From JALZUR01 sp965205365 (GTDB taxonomy: Bacteria; Bdellovibrionota; Bdellovibrionia; Bdellovibrionales; UBA1609), in assembly GCA_965205365.1 (NCBI GenBank), contig CBDBGT010000005.1:558001-622000 (forward strand): a stretch of DNA of 64,000 nt, read 5' to 3'. Made by a program: the position numbers and the translations under genes. Shown in pieces: positions 51,213 through 60,261 of the stretch. The stretch's first letter is position 1, and the number at the start of each line of letters is the position of its first letter. The notes beneath the pieces were generated by a model. It saw only the letters and a list, made by a program, of their open reading frames with translations, was not told where the DNA came from and did not search any database.

Positions 51213-51784
51213 TATTTTTTCAGCACGGTTTTCATTTCTAGTTTTTTTGCCATTTTTCCAAGTTTTGATTCGGTTGTAAGGGCTTCTTCAAAAGCCTTGC
51301 GGGTAGCGGCAATTACAATTCGTGGCCCTATTTTGGTGGCGAATTTCATTGCCTCAAGCAAGGCTCGCTCAATATTAGTTATCCTAAAATATTTTTTATT
51401 ATCAATACCAAATTCTAGAGTAGTGTTTGTTCTTAGGCATTTATATTTACATTCAGAGCTTTGGTCTTTGCGTGAAGAGGGAACAACCATCCATATCTGC
51501 TGGGGGATTTGCTCGATTAACTGATAATGGAAAAGAGCGGAAAGTCCACCCACAGCAGACTGGGGGCCAAAGTGGTTACATGCTATGGCAAAGTCTAACT
51601 CTTCAGGGTCGATAGTAAATTCTGAGTGAATATATAGGCCACGATTAATTCGTTTTATTCGTCCCTCGGTTGCCCACCTAGAAAGTGTGGGCTGTGAGAT
51701 TTTGAGTTTTCCTAGGGCTTCTTTGGTGCTAAAAATACCAAGTGACTTTAGCTGATTATAAATACTGTTGTTTAATCGTCTCAT
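51194..51784 (-). CDS. abiEi: AbiEi-family antitoxin, transcriptional regulator
   Basis: 196 residues. N-terminal winged helix (LGKLKISQPTLSRWATEGRIKRINRGLY), then the AbiEi C-terminal domain (AVGGLSALFHYQLIEQIPQQIWMV, RITNIERALLEAMKF). A longer frame begins at 51838 but runs through the operator-like repeat, and the ATG at 51784 gives the normal AbiEi start, so I use it. No clear ribosome binding site; possibly leaderless. Antitoxin of the downstream AbiEii, expected to repress its own promoter. Confidence 0.9.
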   Translation of the reverse strand: MRRLNNSIYNQLKSLGIFSTKEALGKLKISQPTLSRWATEGRIKRINRGLYIHSEFTIDPEELDFAIACNHFGPQSAVGGLSALFHYQLIEQIPQQIWMVVPSSRKDQSSECKYKCLRTNTTLEFGIDNKKYFRITNIERALLEAMKFATKIGPRIVIAATRKAFEEALTTESKLGKMAKKLEMKTVLKKYWEAIV

Positions 51785-51796
51785 GCATTCTAGTAT

Positions 51797-51840
51797 GAAT
51801 GAAAAAAGACAAAAATCAAGAAAAATGTCTTTTTTCATTC
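51797..51840. promoter_or_regulatory. Operator-like inverted repeat upstream of abiEi
   Basis: GAATGAAAAAAGACA (51797-51811) and its exact complement (51826-51840), separated by 14 bases, just upstream of the abiEi start. AbiEi antitoxins are known to bind inverted repeats in their own promoter, so autoregulation is likely. Binding itself is inferred. Confidence 0.7.
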
Positions 51841-51874
51841 ATTAAAATTTTTATCTAAAACAAAGTTGTGTTGT

Positions 51875-52180
51875 GGAGACAGCACGTCTCCTTGGTGCAC
51901 CCGGCATGGTGTTTTCACTAGGGAGGTGAAATGTAAGTTATAAATCCTTTACGGACTCGTTCAGAGGAACTGTTAGCTAGACCGCAAGGGTATTAATCGT
52001 GAGGTGATGTCTGAAGGAAGTCGAAAGCAAAGTACTGACCTGATGTATAAGAACCACATATAAGGTATTTTTGTTGAGTGAGCAGGTTAATAACTGTAAA
52101 GCTCAATACTGATAGGGAACCAACATGGGCGTAGATGTGGCGCAGAAATTGTCACTTTAATTGTAGAAATAGGCGGTTTT
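51875..52180 (+). mobile_element. Class C group II intron, 5' part only
   Basis: GTGCACCCGGCATGGTG at 51895 is the 5' end of a bacterial class C group II intron. It is followed by the domain I phrases GTTAGCTAGACCGCAAGGGT, TCTGAAGGAAGTCGAAAGCA, CACATATAAGGTA and CAATACTGATAGGGAACCAAC. The hairpin GGAGACAGCACGTCTCC (51875-51891) immediately upstream is the kind of target these introns use. No intron-encoded reverse transcriptase and no domain V follow, so the intron is 3'-truncated and dead. Confidence 0.8.
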
Positions 52181-52181
52181 A

Positions 52182-52256
52182 ATGGTTAAGTCCAATATAT
52201 TTAGTTTTAGGGCTGGCCTTCTAATTGCTATATTGTTGCTGGTATTAAATTTTTAA
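52182..52256 (+). CDS. Possible 24-residue hydrophobic peptide
   Basis: MVKSNIFSFRAGLLIAIL, then LLVLNF and a stop, directly behind the intron remnant. It looks like a single membrane span or a truncated signal peptide. No clear ribosome binding site; may be chance. Confidence 0.2.
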   Translation: MVKSNIFSFRAGLLIAILLLVLNF

Positions 52257-52269
52257 AGGAGCGTATGTT

Positions 52270-52998
52270 ATGGAAAAAAAATATACTATGGTAACTTTAA
52301 TGATAATGTTATTTTTGGTTTTAAATATCGGCTGTAAAGGTGAATTACAATCTCGTACAGACAGTAAGACTTTGGTTCTGAAAGGTATGATTGCTAATGA
52401 TAGAAAAGATAGCTTTAGAGAAACTTTAAAAACCCTTACTGACATTGCAGATAAAAGAGTTGAGGCGTTAGCTCAGAGAAAAATTCTTCAAGAAGCTTTA
52501 GATTCTGAAAGTAATACTATAATTTCTCATAGCATAAGTTCTAAGATGAGTGCTTTAGACGAAAAAATTAGTAATTTTGATGAACAGGTAGATTTAAATG
52601 AAAAGCTTCTTGTGGTTAAAGGAGAAATTTTTGAAGAGCTTAGAGATTCTTTAACTGAAGAGGAAAAAATAAGTCTTAGAGAAATTGAAGTTAAACAACA
52701 TCAAACATCTTATTATAATGATCATGTTGAAGGTGATCTTAGGCGTAGATTGACTATTGTGTATGAGGGCCAAGTAGAGACTATTGCTAATCAGGTAGAC
52801 ATGATTAACAACCTTAAGGCTAAAATAGATGTAAAATCTAATGAATTAGAAGCTATGGAGGAAATCGATTCTGAAAAAACAGAGGGCTTAAAGAATGAGA
52901 TTTTAGAATTAGAGAATAAACTAATTGAAGCTGTAAGGCAGCAGTCACTGTTAACGTTAATTAAGGATAATCTAGTAGAAGAGATTAGAAGTCTATAA
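52270..52998 (+). CDS. Coiled-coil lipoprotein of unknown function
   Basis: 242 residues. Lipobox LNIGC after a hydrophobic leader (MVTLMIMLFLVLNIG), then almost entirely heptad-rich helices, with long Glu/Lys/Leu coiled coils at 55-130 and 165-235. AAGGAGCG precedes the ATG. Function unknown; envelope scaffolding is a guess. Confidence 0.7.
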   Translation: MEKKYTMVTLMIMLFLVLNIGCKGELQSRTDSKTLVLKGMIANDRKDSFRETLKTLTDIADKRVEALAQRKILQEALDSESNTIISHSISSKMSALDEKISNFDEQVDLNEKLLVVKGEIFEELRDSLTEEEKISLREIEVKQHQTSYYNDHVEGDLRRRLTIVYEGQVETIANQVDMINNLKAKIDVKSNELEAMEEIDSEKTEGLKNEILELENKLIEAVRQQSLLTLIKDNLVEEIRSL

Positions 52999-53062
52999 TT
53001 GGAGAAGAAAATAATAGATAAAATGCTTTTCAACTCCTTAGTATATTTTATATAATAGGTGT

Positions 53063-53746
53063 ATGGAAGACTTTCTTAATAAAAATTTTTTAAATAAAGA
53101 ATGGTTGAGTGTTTTAGAAGATGAATTTAAAAAGCAATATTTTAAAAATTTAGAGTTTTTTTTAAAAGAAAACTCTAAAGAAAAAAAAATTTTTCCAAAT
53201 TTTAAAAACTGTTTTTTAGCATTCAACAAAACCCCTCTTTCAAAAGTTAAAGTGGTGATACTTGGGCAGGATCCTTATCATGGAGAGGGTCAGGCAAACG
53301 GTTTAAGTTTTTCTGTTTCTAAAGGGGTTGGTATACCGCCATCTCTTAGAAATATTTTTAAAGAATTATTAGCGACATTTCCAAAGGAAAATTTTTTAAG
53401 TGGAGATTTAAGTCCATGGGCGGAACAAGGAGTTTTTCTTTTAAATAGTGTGCTGACTGTTGAAGAATCTAAGGCTGCATCACATAGAAATAAAGGGTGG
53501 GAGCTTTTTACAGACTATGTACTTAAGGTTTTAAATAAACAAGAGCAACCTATTGTGTTTATGTTATGGGGAGCTTATGCCCAGAAAAAAGCTTTTTTTT
53601 TGAGCAACGAAAAGCACTTAGTACTTTCTGCTCCACACCCATCGCCACTGTCTGCTCATAGAGGATTTTTAGGATGTGGTCATTTTAAAGCAGCCCATAT
53701 TTTTTTTAAAGAAAATAATTTAAGGACTGTTAAATGGGGTCTTTAA
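53063..53746 (+). CDS. ung: Uracil-DNA glycosylase (family 1)
   Basis: 227 residues. VVILGQDPYHGEGQANGLSF (water-activating Asp), PPSLRNIFKEL, FLLNSVLTVEESKAASH and HPSPLSAHRGFLGC (catalytic His) are diagnostic of UNG. Removes uracil from DNA. Stands alone, with a TTAAGGC...GCCTTAA repeat behind it that may end transcription. Confidence 0.96.
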   Translation: MEDFLNKNFLNKEWLSVLEDEFKKQYFKNLEFFLKENSKEKKIFPNFKNCFLAFNKTPLSKVKVVILGQDPYHGEGQANGLSFSVSKGVGIPPSLRNIFKELLATFPKENFLSGDLSPWAEQGVFLLNSVLTVEESKAASHRNKGWELFTDYVLKVLNKQEQPIVFMLWGAYAQKKAFFLSNEKHLVLSAPHPSPLSAHRGFLGCGHFKAAHIFFKENNLRTVKWGL

Positions 53747-53792
53747 GGCTCTACTCTTTGAACTTTTGCCTTAATTAAGATAAACCAGAAAT

Positions 53793-54014
53793 ATGAAATT
53801 TATAGGTTTTTATAGGGCATGGCATGAGTTTTTTCAAAAAAAACGTAAAAAGATATATAAAAAAGCTTTAAATTTTTCCCAAGAAGAAATGCTGTTTTTA
53901 TCAAGAGCGCGTTTAAATTTTTTTCAAGTGATGAGACAAAAGGTAGTCGGCTATGTTGTACAAATCATAGGGGTAGAGTTTTTTTATCAAGTAAGGCTTA
54001 ACCCATGGAAATAA
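53793..54014 (+). CDS. Small basic protein at head of the shikimate operon
   Basis: 73 residues, Lys/Phe/Arg-rich, no signal peptide, unknown family (MKFIGFYRAWHEFFQKKR at the start). Its end overlaps the aroB start by ten bases, so translation is probably coupled and the peptide may act in control or be a short upstream ORF. Confidence 0.5.
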   Translation: MKFIGFYRAWHEFFQKKRKKIYKKALNFSQEEMLFLSRARLNFFQVMRQKVVGYVVQIIGVEFFYQVRLNPWK

Positions 54015-54991
54015 CAGGTCCTTTTAGGGAAAAAATTTATTTTAAAGAAAAAATAATAAAATCTCTTTTTAAAAAAAAAAATTACTATTTTTTTATAGAT
54101 TCTTTTTTTAAATCCCATAAAATTTTTAAAAATTGTGAAAATGTAATGTTCTTAAAATCTGAAGAAGGTATTAAGAGTCTAGTAACTTTCAATAAGCTTA
54201 TGGAGTGGTTGCTTAAGAACAGAGCTAATAAGAGTTCAACATTTGTTGCCATAGGTGGGGGCAGTATTGGAGACAGCATAGGTTTTTTAGCCTCTGTATA
54301 TTTAAGAGGTGTAGAGTTTATACAAGTTCCAACTACATGGCTTGCAGCAATAGACTCCTCAATAGGTGGTAAAACAGCTTTAAACTATGGAGGTTATAAG
54401 AATCAAATTGGGACTATCTACCCACCAAAAGAAATTTATTTTTTTTTAGAGTTACTCAATACTGCAAAAATTAAAGATTCAGAAGGTGAGATTATAAAAA
54501 CATTATTCCTTAATGTTAATAAAATATGGTCTAAAAAGATTTTATCCAAGTGGAGCAAAGATAAAATAAATTTTAAAGATTTACCTTTGTTTATATCATA
54601 TAAGACTTCAATTGTTAAAAAGGATGTAAGAGATATAAAGGATATTAGAGCTGTTCTTAATTTAGGTCATACCATAGGCCATGTACTAGAGTTAATGTGT
54701 GGTTTTTCTCATAGTGATGCTGTTAAAAAGGGCTTGTTGTTTTCTATAAGGTGGAGTTATAAAAGAAAATACCTTTCTTTAAGGAATATGAACTGTTTTT
54801 TAAATCTTTTAGACCACAAGCTGCCCAGGGTGAGTGATGAAAAGCTTTTTAAGGCCTTATTAAAAGATAAAAAATCTAAAGGTAATATAGTTAATTTTAT
54901 TTTTTTAAGAAACAATGGACCTTTTTTAAAAAAAGTTAAAATTTTTGATTTAATTAAAGAATATAAAAGGCAAATAGAAAATGAATGTTAA
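54005..54991 (+). CDS. aroB: 3-dehydroquinate synthase AroB
   Basis: 328 residues (family 340-370). VAIGGGSIGDSIGFLASVYLRG, VPTTWLAAIDSSIGGKTALN, YKNQIGTIYPP, SEGEIIKTLF (metal-binding Glu) and LGHTIGHVLELMCGFSHSDAV (metal His residues). The usual HGEAV is HSDAV here. Converts DAHP to 3-dehydroquinate, second step of the shikimate pathway. The end overlaps aroA by 11 bases. Confidence 0.92.
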   Translation: MEITGPFREKIYFKEKIIKSLFKKKNYYFFIDSFFKSHKIFKNCENVMFLKSEEGIKSLVTFNKLMEWLLKNRANKSSTFVAIGGGSIGDSIGFLASVYLRGVEFIQVPTTWLAAIDSSIGGKTALNYGGYKNQIGTIYPPKEIYFFLELLNTAKIKDSEGEIIKTLFLNVNKIWSKKILSKWSKDKINFKDLPLFISYKTSIVKKDVRDIKDIRAVLNLGHTIGHVLELMCGFSHSDAVKKGLLFSIRWSYKRKYLSLRNMNCFLNLLDHKLPRVSDEKLFKALLKDKKSKGNIVNFIFLRNNGPFLKKVKIFDLIKEYKRQIENEC

Positions 54992-56141
54992 AGTGAGGCT
55001 TCCTTCTTCAAAATCTATTGTAAATAGGTACTTGATTCTTAAAGAAGGTTTTCCAAATTTTGCTTTAAAATGGAATTCTAAAGCAAAAGATGTTATCTAC
55101 CTTAAAAACGCATTAGGGTCTTATAAGACATCAACTAAAATATATATTGGTGAAGGGGGAGCAACACTTAGATTTTTAGCATTATTTCTTTCTTCAAAGA
55201 AAGGTTCGTGGGTTTTAACAGGGGCAGTAACACTGTTTAAAAGGCCCCAGGATGAACTGGTCAATACTATAAACGCTTTAGGAGCAAGTGCTTACTTATC
55301 AGAGAATAGTCTTATTCTTTCCTCTAATGGGTGGAGTAAAGAAGCAGTTAAAATTTCAGCTTTGAAAACAACTCAAGTTTTAACAGGGTTGGTTTTAGCA
55401 GCACTAGCATCGAAAAATAAATTAGATATTGAAATTAAAGAAAAGGGTTTAAATTCAGGTTATTTTCTGCTTACAAAATTTTTTTTAGAATCTCTGGGTT
55501 TTAAAATATCATTTAATGAAAATTTAATTAGAGTGCCGGCAGATCAAAAATTAAAGGAGGATTTAAATTTTCAGAATTTAGAATCAGATTGGTCTTCGGC
55601 TGCGTTTATTTATGTTATGGCATCTATAATAGGAAAAGCTCAAATTCAAGGTCTTATGACTAAAAGCTTTCAGCCAGATGCAAGAATTTTAGAAATTTTA
55701 AAGTCTGCAGGAGTGTTGGTCTCTTCCTTTACTGTGGAGAAGCCTGTTAAAAATTTTTTTATATACACACCAATAAGTGTTAACTTGCAGGCTTGCCCTG
55801 ATTTGTTTCCTGTTCTAAGTGTTTTCTCATGTTTTTGTTCTGGTGAATCTATTTTATTTGGAGCTCCTCAATTGGCTTTTAAAGAATCAAATAGAATAAA
55901 TCGTATTCATGAACTTTTGCTCAAATGTGGTTATAAATCAAGTTGCCAAGAAGGTGGAATTCGAATTCAAGGCAGAGGTTTTAACTTGTTAGAGCATAAA
56001 AAGTTTAGCTTTGATGTTTCTAGTGATCATAGAATCTTTATGGCTTGTGAAATTTTAAAAAAGTTTGGGTATCAAATAGACATTATAGGTGGGGAGTCTA
56101 TTGAAAAGAGTTTTCCTGAGTATCTTGAAATGAAGGTTTAA
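54981..56141 (+). CDS. aroA: 3-phosphoshikimate 1-carboxyvinyltransferase (EPSP synthase)
   Basis: 386 residues, about 40 shorter than usual. PSSKSIVNRYLIL, GEGGATLRFLALFLSS, VTLFKRPQDELVNTI, LESDWSSAAFIYVMASI, ACPDLFPVLSVFSCF and AFKESNRINRIHELL (RIkES) are the family motifs. Joins phosphoshikimate and PEP. Overlaps its neighbours on both sides. Confidence 0.92.
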   Translation: MNVKVRLPSSKSIVNRYLILKEGFPNFALKWNSKAKDVIYLKNALGSYKTSTKIYIGEGGATLRFLALFLSSKKGSWVLTGAVTLFKRPQDELVNTINALGASAYLSENSLILSSNGWSKEAVKISALKTTQVLTGLVLAALASKNKLDIEIKEKGLNSGYFLLTKFFLESLGFKISFNENLIRVPADQKLKEDLNFQNLESDWSSAAFIYVMASIIGKAQIQGLMTKSFQPDARILEILKSAGVLVSSFTVEKPVKNFFIYTPISVNLQACPDLFPVLSVFSCFCSGESILFGAPQLAFKESNRINRIHELLLKCGYKSSCQEGGIRIQGRGFNLLEHKKFSFDVSSDHRIFMACEILKKFGYQIDIIGGESIEKSFPEYLEMKV

Positions 56142-57847
56142 TGATGTATTTTTTAATTGGTCACAGGGGAGTTGGAAAAACAACCTTGTTAAAAGATTTG
56201 AATGGAGGAGTTGATTTGGATGCGGAGGTTTTAAAAACATACGACATTCACAAACTCTTTGAAGAAGAGCAAGAAGAAAAATTTAGAAATATTGAAAGGC
56301 AGGTTTTAAAAGAAATTTTAAAAAAACCTGAGCCTAAGTTTATTGTTTTAGGGGCCGGGTTTGAAATTCATAAATTTAATTTTCCTAAAAACTCTAAAAT
56401 AATTTGGATTCAAAAAAAATCTGATGAAACTGGACGTATATTTTTAGATCGCCCAAGGCTGGATAAAAATAAAACTCAAAATGAGGAATTTAATTATAGA
56501 AAAAGAAAAAGAGATAAGATTTATAAAAAATATGCTCACATTGGAATTGAAATTGAAGAGGGTGTAGATCATGCTAAAACAGTGAAAAATTTTCTTAAAA
56601 AAAATAAAATTAAAACCCCCCATGGGTTTTGTACCATTAGGACTAAGTCTGAACTTGATTTTATGGCTGGTAAGGTGGAGCTTCGAACTGATTTTTTTAA
56701 AGAAAGAGAGATTGAAGGTTTTTTACAAGAAAAGTGTAGAGGTGAGATTTTAATTGCCCTAAGAGTAAAGCCAACAGATGCTTTTTTAAAAAACTTATCT
56801 ACATATAAAAATATTCTTATAGATGTTCCTTTTGAGTATATGAAAAAAGGGTATTTAGAAAAATTAAATAATAAAAATATATTTATTTCAGAACATAATT
56901 TGATTTCTTTAGCAAAAATTAAAGAAATTAATAAAAAAGGTTTTCATGTAAAATGGGCGCCGCAAATAAAGAACTTTAAAGAGTTAATGAAATACCATAA
57001 AATCACTGAAAGTATGGACGTCAGTTTTCTTCCAAGGTCTGTGGGTCATTTAAATGGAAGGTGGAGTTGGTATCGGCAACTGACCTTTTTTAAAAATAAA
57101 ATTACATTTTTTAGGTATGGGCTTAATGGTTATTTAGATCAACCAAGTTTTTATGAGCTAGATTCTTTAAATTCTAAAGAATTTTTAAACGGTGGTGTTG
57201 TTGGTGAGGATGTGAGTTTGTCACATTCTCCTGCGTATCATAGAGCCTTTTTTAAGGAAAAGTTTAAAGGAACGTATGTTTGTATTTCGCTTTATAAGGA
57301 TGAGTTTTTAAAAGAAAATCTAGATTTTATAAAATCATTGGGTGTTAAATTTTTATCAGTAACATCACCTTTTAAAGAAAAACTTGGAGAATTATCAGGG
57401 TATTTAAAGGTGGCAAATACACTTTATATCAATGAAAACTTAAAGGTGTGGGACACGGATGCTTCATCTATTTCTTTTTTAAAAGAAGAGCTTTTTAAAG
57501 TTAAGTCAGTATTGATTTGGGGAGCTGGCACTATGGGGGTTAAAATTTTTAAAAAAATTGGAAAAAAAGCTGTTCTCCAATCAGTTCGTGACTATAAGGA
57601 TGGAACTTTAAAAGATAGAAGCTTTGAAGTTTTGATCTGGTCGGCAGGAGCTGAATGTGTAATTAGACCAAAGTTAAAAGTTCCCCCTAAAGTGATTTAT
57701 GATTTAGAATATAAGGATCATTCTCAAGCTAAAGCTGTTGCTTTGCTGTGGGGTTGTGATTATATTTCAGGAAGGGATTTTTTTCTAACTCAAGCTAAAG
57801 CACAACAAGAGTTTTGGTTAAATTGTGTAGAAGGAAGAATTAAATGA
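56141..57847 (+). CDS. aroKDE: Trifunctional shikimate kinase / type I dehydroquinase / shikimate dehydrogenase
   Basis: 568 residues, three fused enzymes. 1-165, shikimate kinase: P-loop LIGHRGVGKTTL, VDLDAEV, then IFLDRPRLD. 170-350, type I dehydroquinase: CTIRTKSELDFM, LIALRVKP, FISEHNLISL (His), HVKWAPQI (Schiff-base Lys), then SVGHLNGRWSWYRQ. 355-568, shikimate dehydrogenase: VGEDVSLSHSPAYHRAFF, SVTSPFKEKL (catalytic Lys), VANTLYI, DTDASSISF and the NADP loop IWGAGTMGVKIF. Performs pathway steps 3, 4 and 5. The order K-D-E resembles the C-terminal half of fungal AROM. aroA and aroC overlap it. Confidence 0.9.
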   Translation: MMYFLIGHRGVGKTTLLKDLNGGVDLDAEVLKTYDIHKLFEEEQEEKFRNIERQVLKEILKKPEPKFIVLGAGFEIHKFNFPKNSKIIWIQKKSDETGRIFLDRPRLDKNKTQNEEFNYRKRKRDKIYKKYAHIGIEIEEGVDHAKTVKNFLKKNKIKTPHGFCTIRTKSELDFMAGKVELRTDFFKEREIEGFLQEKCRGEILIALRVKPTDAFLKNLSTYKNILIDVPFEYMKKGYLEKLNNKNIFISEHNLISLAKIKEINKKGFHVKWAPQIKNFKELMKYHKITESMDVSFLPRSVGHLNGRWSWYRQLTFFKNKITFFRYGLNGYLDQPSFYELDSLNSKEFLNGGVVGEDVSLSHSPAYHRAFFKEKFKGTYVCISLYKDEFLKENLDFIKSLGVKFLSVTSPFKEKLGELSGYLKVANTLYINENLKVWDTDASSISFLKEELFKVKSVLIWGAGTMGVKIFKKIGKKAVLQSVRDYKDGTLKDRSFEVLIWSAGAECVIRPKLKVPPKVIYDLEYKDHSQAKAVALLWGCDYISGRDFFLTQAKAQQEFWLNCVEGRIK

Positions 57848-58845
57848 GCAATACATATGGATACTTATTTAAAATGACAAGCTTTGGTGAAAGCCATGGG
57901 AAAGGCTTAGGTGTTGTTATTGATGGCATGCCTTCAGGTGTTTTAGTAGATGAGGGGATTTTTATAGACTTTTTAAAAAGAAGAAGACCTGGCGGTGAAT
58001 TCGTGTCTTCAAGGAAAGAGTTAGATGAGCCTCAAATATTAAGTGGTGTTGTTGAGGGTAAAACATTAGGAACTCCCATTTCATGTATTTTTAAAAATAT
58101 AGATGCTAGATCTAAAGATTATAAAAATTTAGAGCCACGTAGAGGGCATGGGGATGTTGTTTGGACAGAAAAATACGAACATGTTGATTTAAGGGGTGGA
58201 GGTAGAAGCTCTGGAAGAGAAACTCTTGCTAGAGTTGTGGCAGGAGCCTTTGGAAAAATGGCTTTGATAACAGAGTTTCCTGATATGGAAGTTAAAGCTG
58301 TGACAAGGTCTATTTTTAATTTTAAAGATGATAAGTATTTAGATCAAGATTTTTTTAAAATTCATAAAACAAATCTAGGCTTCTTATCAGAGGAGATATC
58401 TATTAAGGCAGGTAAAAGTCTTTTAAAAGCTAAAAAAGAAGGTCAAAGTTATGGTGGTAGGGTTGAAGTGAGAGTTAAAAACCCAGTGCCTTCATTGGGG
58501 CAACCTATATATGGAAAAATTAAATCAAAGCTTGCAGAGGCAGTTCTTTCTATTGGAGCAGTTAAGAGTTTTTCTTTAGGGGATGATGTGGATTTTTCCA
58601 CATGTGGGGGGCGAGAGTTTCATGTTATGCCAAAGTCTGTTTATGGAGGAGTATTAGGGGGAATAACCACAGGTGACACCATACAGTTTTTTGTGGATAT
58701 TAAGCCCACATCATCTATTCTTAATGTGGCTAAGCTAGGTAGACATGATCCATGCCTTGTTCCAAGAGTATTAGTAGTCTTAGAGTCTATGGTATGGGTT
58801 GTATTAATGGATTTATGGCTACAAAGAAAAGCTGAAATGAATTAA
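57844..58845 (+). CDS. aroC: Chorismate synthase
   Basis: 333 residues. MTSFGESHGKGLGVVIDGMPSG, RGHGDVVWTEKY, DLRGGGRSSGRETLARV and IKPTSSILNVAKLGRHDPCLV are AroC signatures. Last step to chorismate, using reduced FMN. The C-terminus is normal up to PRVLVVLESM and then ends some 20 residues later. With aroB, aroA and aroKDE it completes DAHP to chorismate; a DAHP synthase gene is not in the window. Confidence 0.93.
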   Translation: MSNTYGYLFKMTSFGESHGKGLGVVIDGMPSGVLVDEGIFIDFLKRRRPGGEFVSSRKELDEPQILSGVVEGKTLGTPISCIFKNIDARSKDYKNLEPRRGHGDVVWTEKYEHVDLRGGGRSSGRETLARVVAGAFGKMALITEFPDMEVKAVTRSIFNFKDDKYLDQDFFKIHKTNLGFLSEEISIKAGKSLLKAKKEGQSYGGRVEVRVKNPVPSLGQPIYGKIKSKLAEAVLSIGAVKSFSLGDDVDFSTCGGREFHVMPKSVYGGVLGGITTGDTIQFFVDIKPTSSILNVAKLGRHDPCLVPRVLVVLESMVWVVLMDLWLQRKAEMN

Positions 58846-58856
58846 AGGGAGTGAGG

Positions 58857-60158
58857 GTGAGAGGTAAAAGGTTTTTAGGGTTGGTGATGATCGGTACCTT
58901 TTTTATTGGCTGTAGTACATTACAAAGAAATAAAAATAAATTTTTAAAGCATCCACTGGGTATTGTTCAAGGAACTACAGACTCAACACAAACATTTATA
59001 TCAATTCTTTCTAAAAAAGAACAAGGCGATTTAAAATTTTTTATATCTAAGAATGAATCTTTTCAAAAACCTACTCAGATTTTTAGTCATCTTAAAAAAA
59101 TTTCTCCAAACGGTAGACGAGTTATTCAAAGAATCCATATTAAGAACCTTAAAAGTTTGACAAAATATAAACTGCTCATAAAAGCAAAAGGAAAAATTAT
59201 TGATGAAAGAAGCTTTCAGGCATTGAATTTAAAGAAAGAAAGCATTCGTATTGGTGTGGCCTCATGTATGGATGATAGAATTTCTTCAGCTAATGAAATG
59301 TGGGAATCTTATTTGAATAAATTTTTAGATATAAATTTTTTTATTGGTGATAATGTATATGCTGATAGACTTGATAATGGGTTTGTAAAAACAGCCAATG
59401 AAAAACAGTTATGGAAAAGGTATATTCAAACTTGGGATAGACTTTATTTTTATCATTCACCAAACCTGAGCCCTACATATTATCTTTGGGATGATCATGA
59501 CTATGGTGAAAATAATGGGGATGCTAGTTATATACATAAAAAAATTTCTGCAGATATTTTTTGGATATTTAACCCTAACGAAGAAATTATAAAGGTGTAT
59601 GAAAAAACCTTTGGAGCTGGTTCAATACTAAATGTATTTAATCAAAAGTTTTTGTTTGTGGATGGGCGATTTTTTAGAGAAAACCAAAAAGGTGTTCACT
59701 GGGGGCGTAATCAAAAAAAGAAGATATTAGATGAGATTAGAGTAAGTACAGCAAGAATTAATTGGGTGATTCAAGGTGATCAGTTTTTTGGTGCCTACCA
59801 TCCATTTGAATCCTTTGAAAGAGACAATCCTAAAGAATTTAAAAGCATATTAAAGAGTTTAAAGAAAACAAATAAGAAAATTGTTTTTATAAGTGGAGAT
59901 AGACATTTAACTGAGGTTATGAAAATTGAAAAAAAAGCTCTTGGTTACAAAACTTTTGAAATTACTTCTAGTGGAATTCATGCAAAGGTTTTTCCAAAAT
60001 CTTTTTTAAAATTTCCAAATCCAAGGGGAAAACTAGGTAAATCAGGGGTCTATAACTATACAGTCATAAAGCTTTATGGTGATAAAGAAAAACAGTTTAA
60101 GGTGACCTCTTATGGAGCTAAAAATCAGGTGCACTATACTAAAGAACTATCATTATAA
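58857..60158 (+). CDS. PhoD-like metallophosphatase lipoprotein
   Basis: 433 residues. Lipobox FFIGC after a short leader, a fibronectin-like N-terminal part (VQGTTDSTQTFISILSKKE), then the PhoD phosphatase domain: VASCMDDRIS, FFIGDNVYADR, YYLWDDHDYGENNGD, WVIQGDQFF and ISGDRHLTEV (metal ligands). The GTG at 58857, correctly spaced from AAAGGGA, is preferred over that at 58851. Periplasmic side; likely a phosphodiesterase/alkaline phosphatase. Confidence 0.87.
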   Translation: MRGKRFLGLVMIGTFFIGCSTLQRNKNKFLKHPLGIVQGTTDSTQTFISILSKKEQGDLKFFISKNESFQKPTQIFSHLKKISPNGRRVIQRIHIKNLKSLTKYKLLIKAKGKIIDERSFQALNLKKESIRIGVASCMDDRISSANEMWESYLNKFLDINFFIGDNVYADRLDNGFVKTANEKQLWKRYIQTWDRLYFYHSPNLSPTYYLWDDHDYGENNGDASYIHKKISADIFWIFNPNEEIIKVYEKTFGAGSILNVFNQKFLFVDGRFFRENQKGVHWGRNQKKKILDEIRVSTARINWVIQGDQFFGAYHPFESFERDNPKEFKSILKSLKKTNKKIVFISGDRHLTEVMKIEKKALGYKTFEITSSGIHAKVFPKSFLKFPNPRGKLGKSGVYNYTVIKLYGDKEKQFKVTSYGAKNQVHYTKELSL

Positions 60159-60261
60159 GCTTTTTTTAAAGAGCTTGTTGCCAAAGTCTGTTTAAAATAA
60201 GAAAAGAGAGTGTAATATGGTGTTATTAATGAATACGCGCCTTTTTAATAAGAGTTGAATT

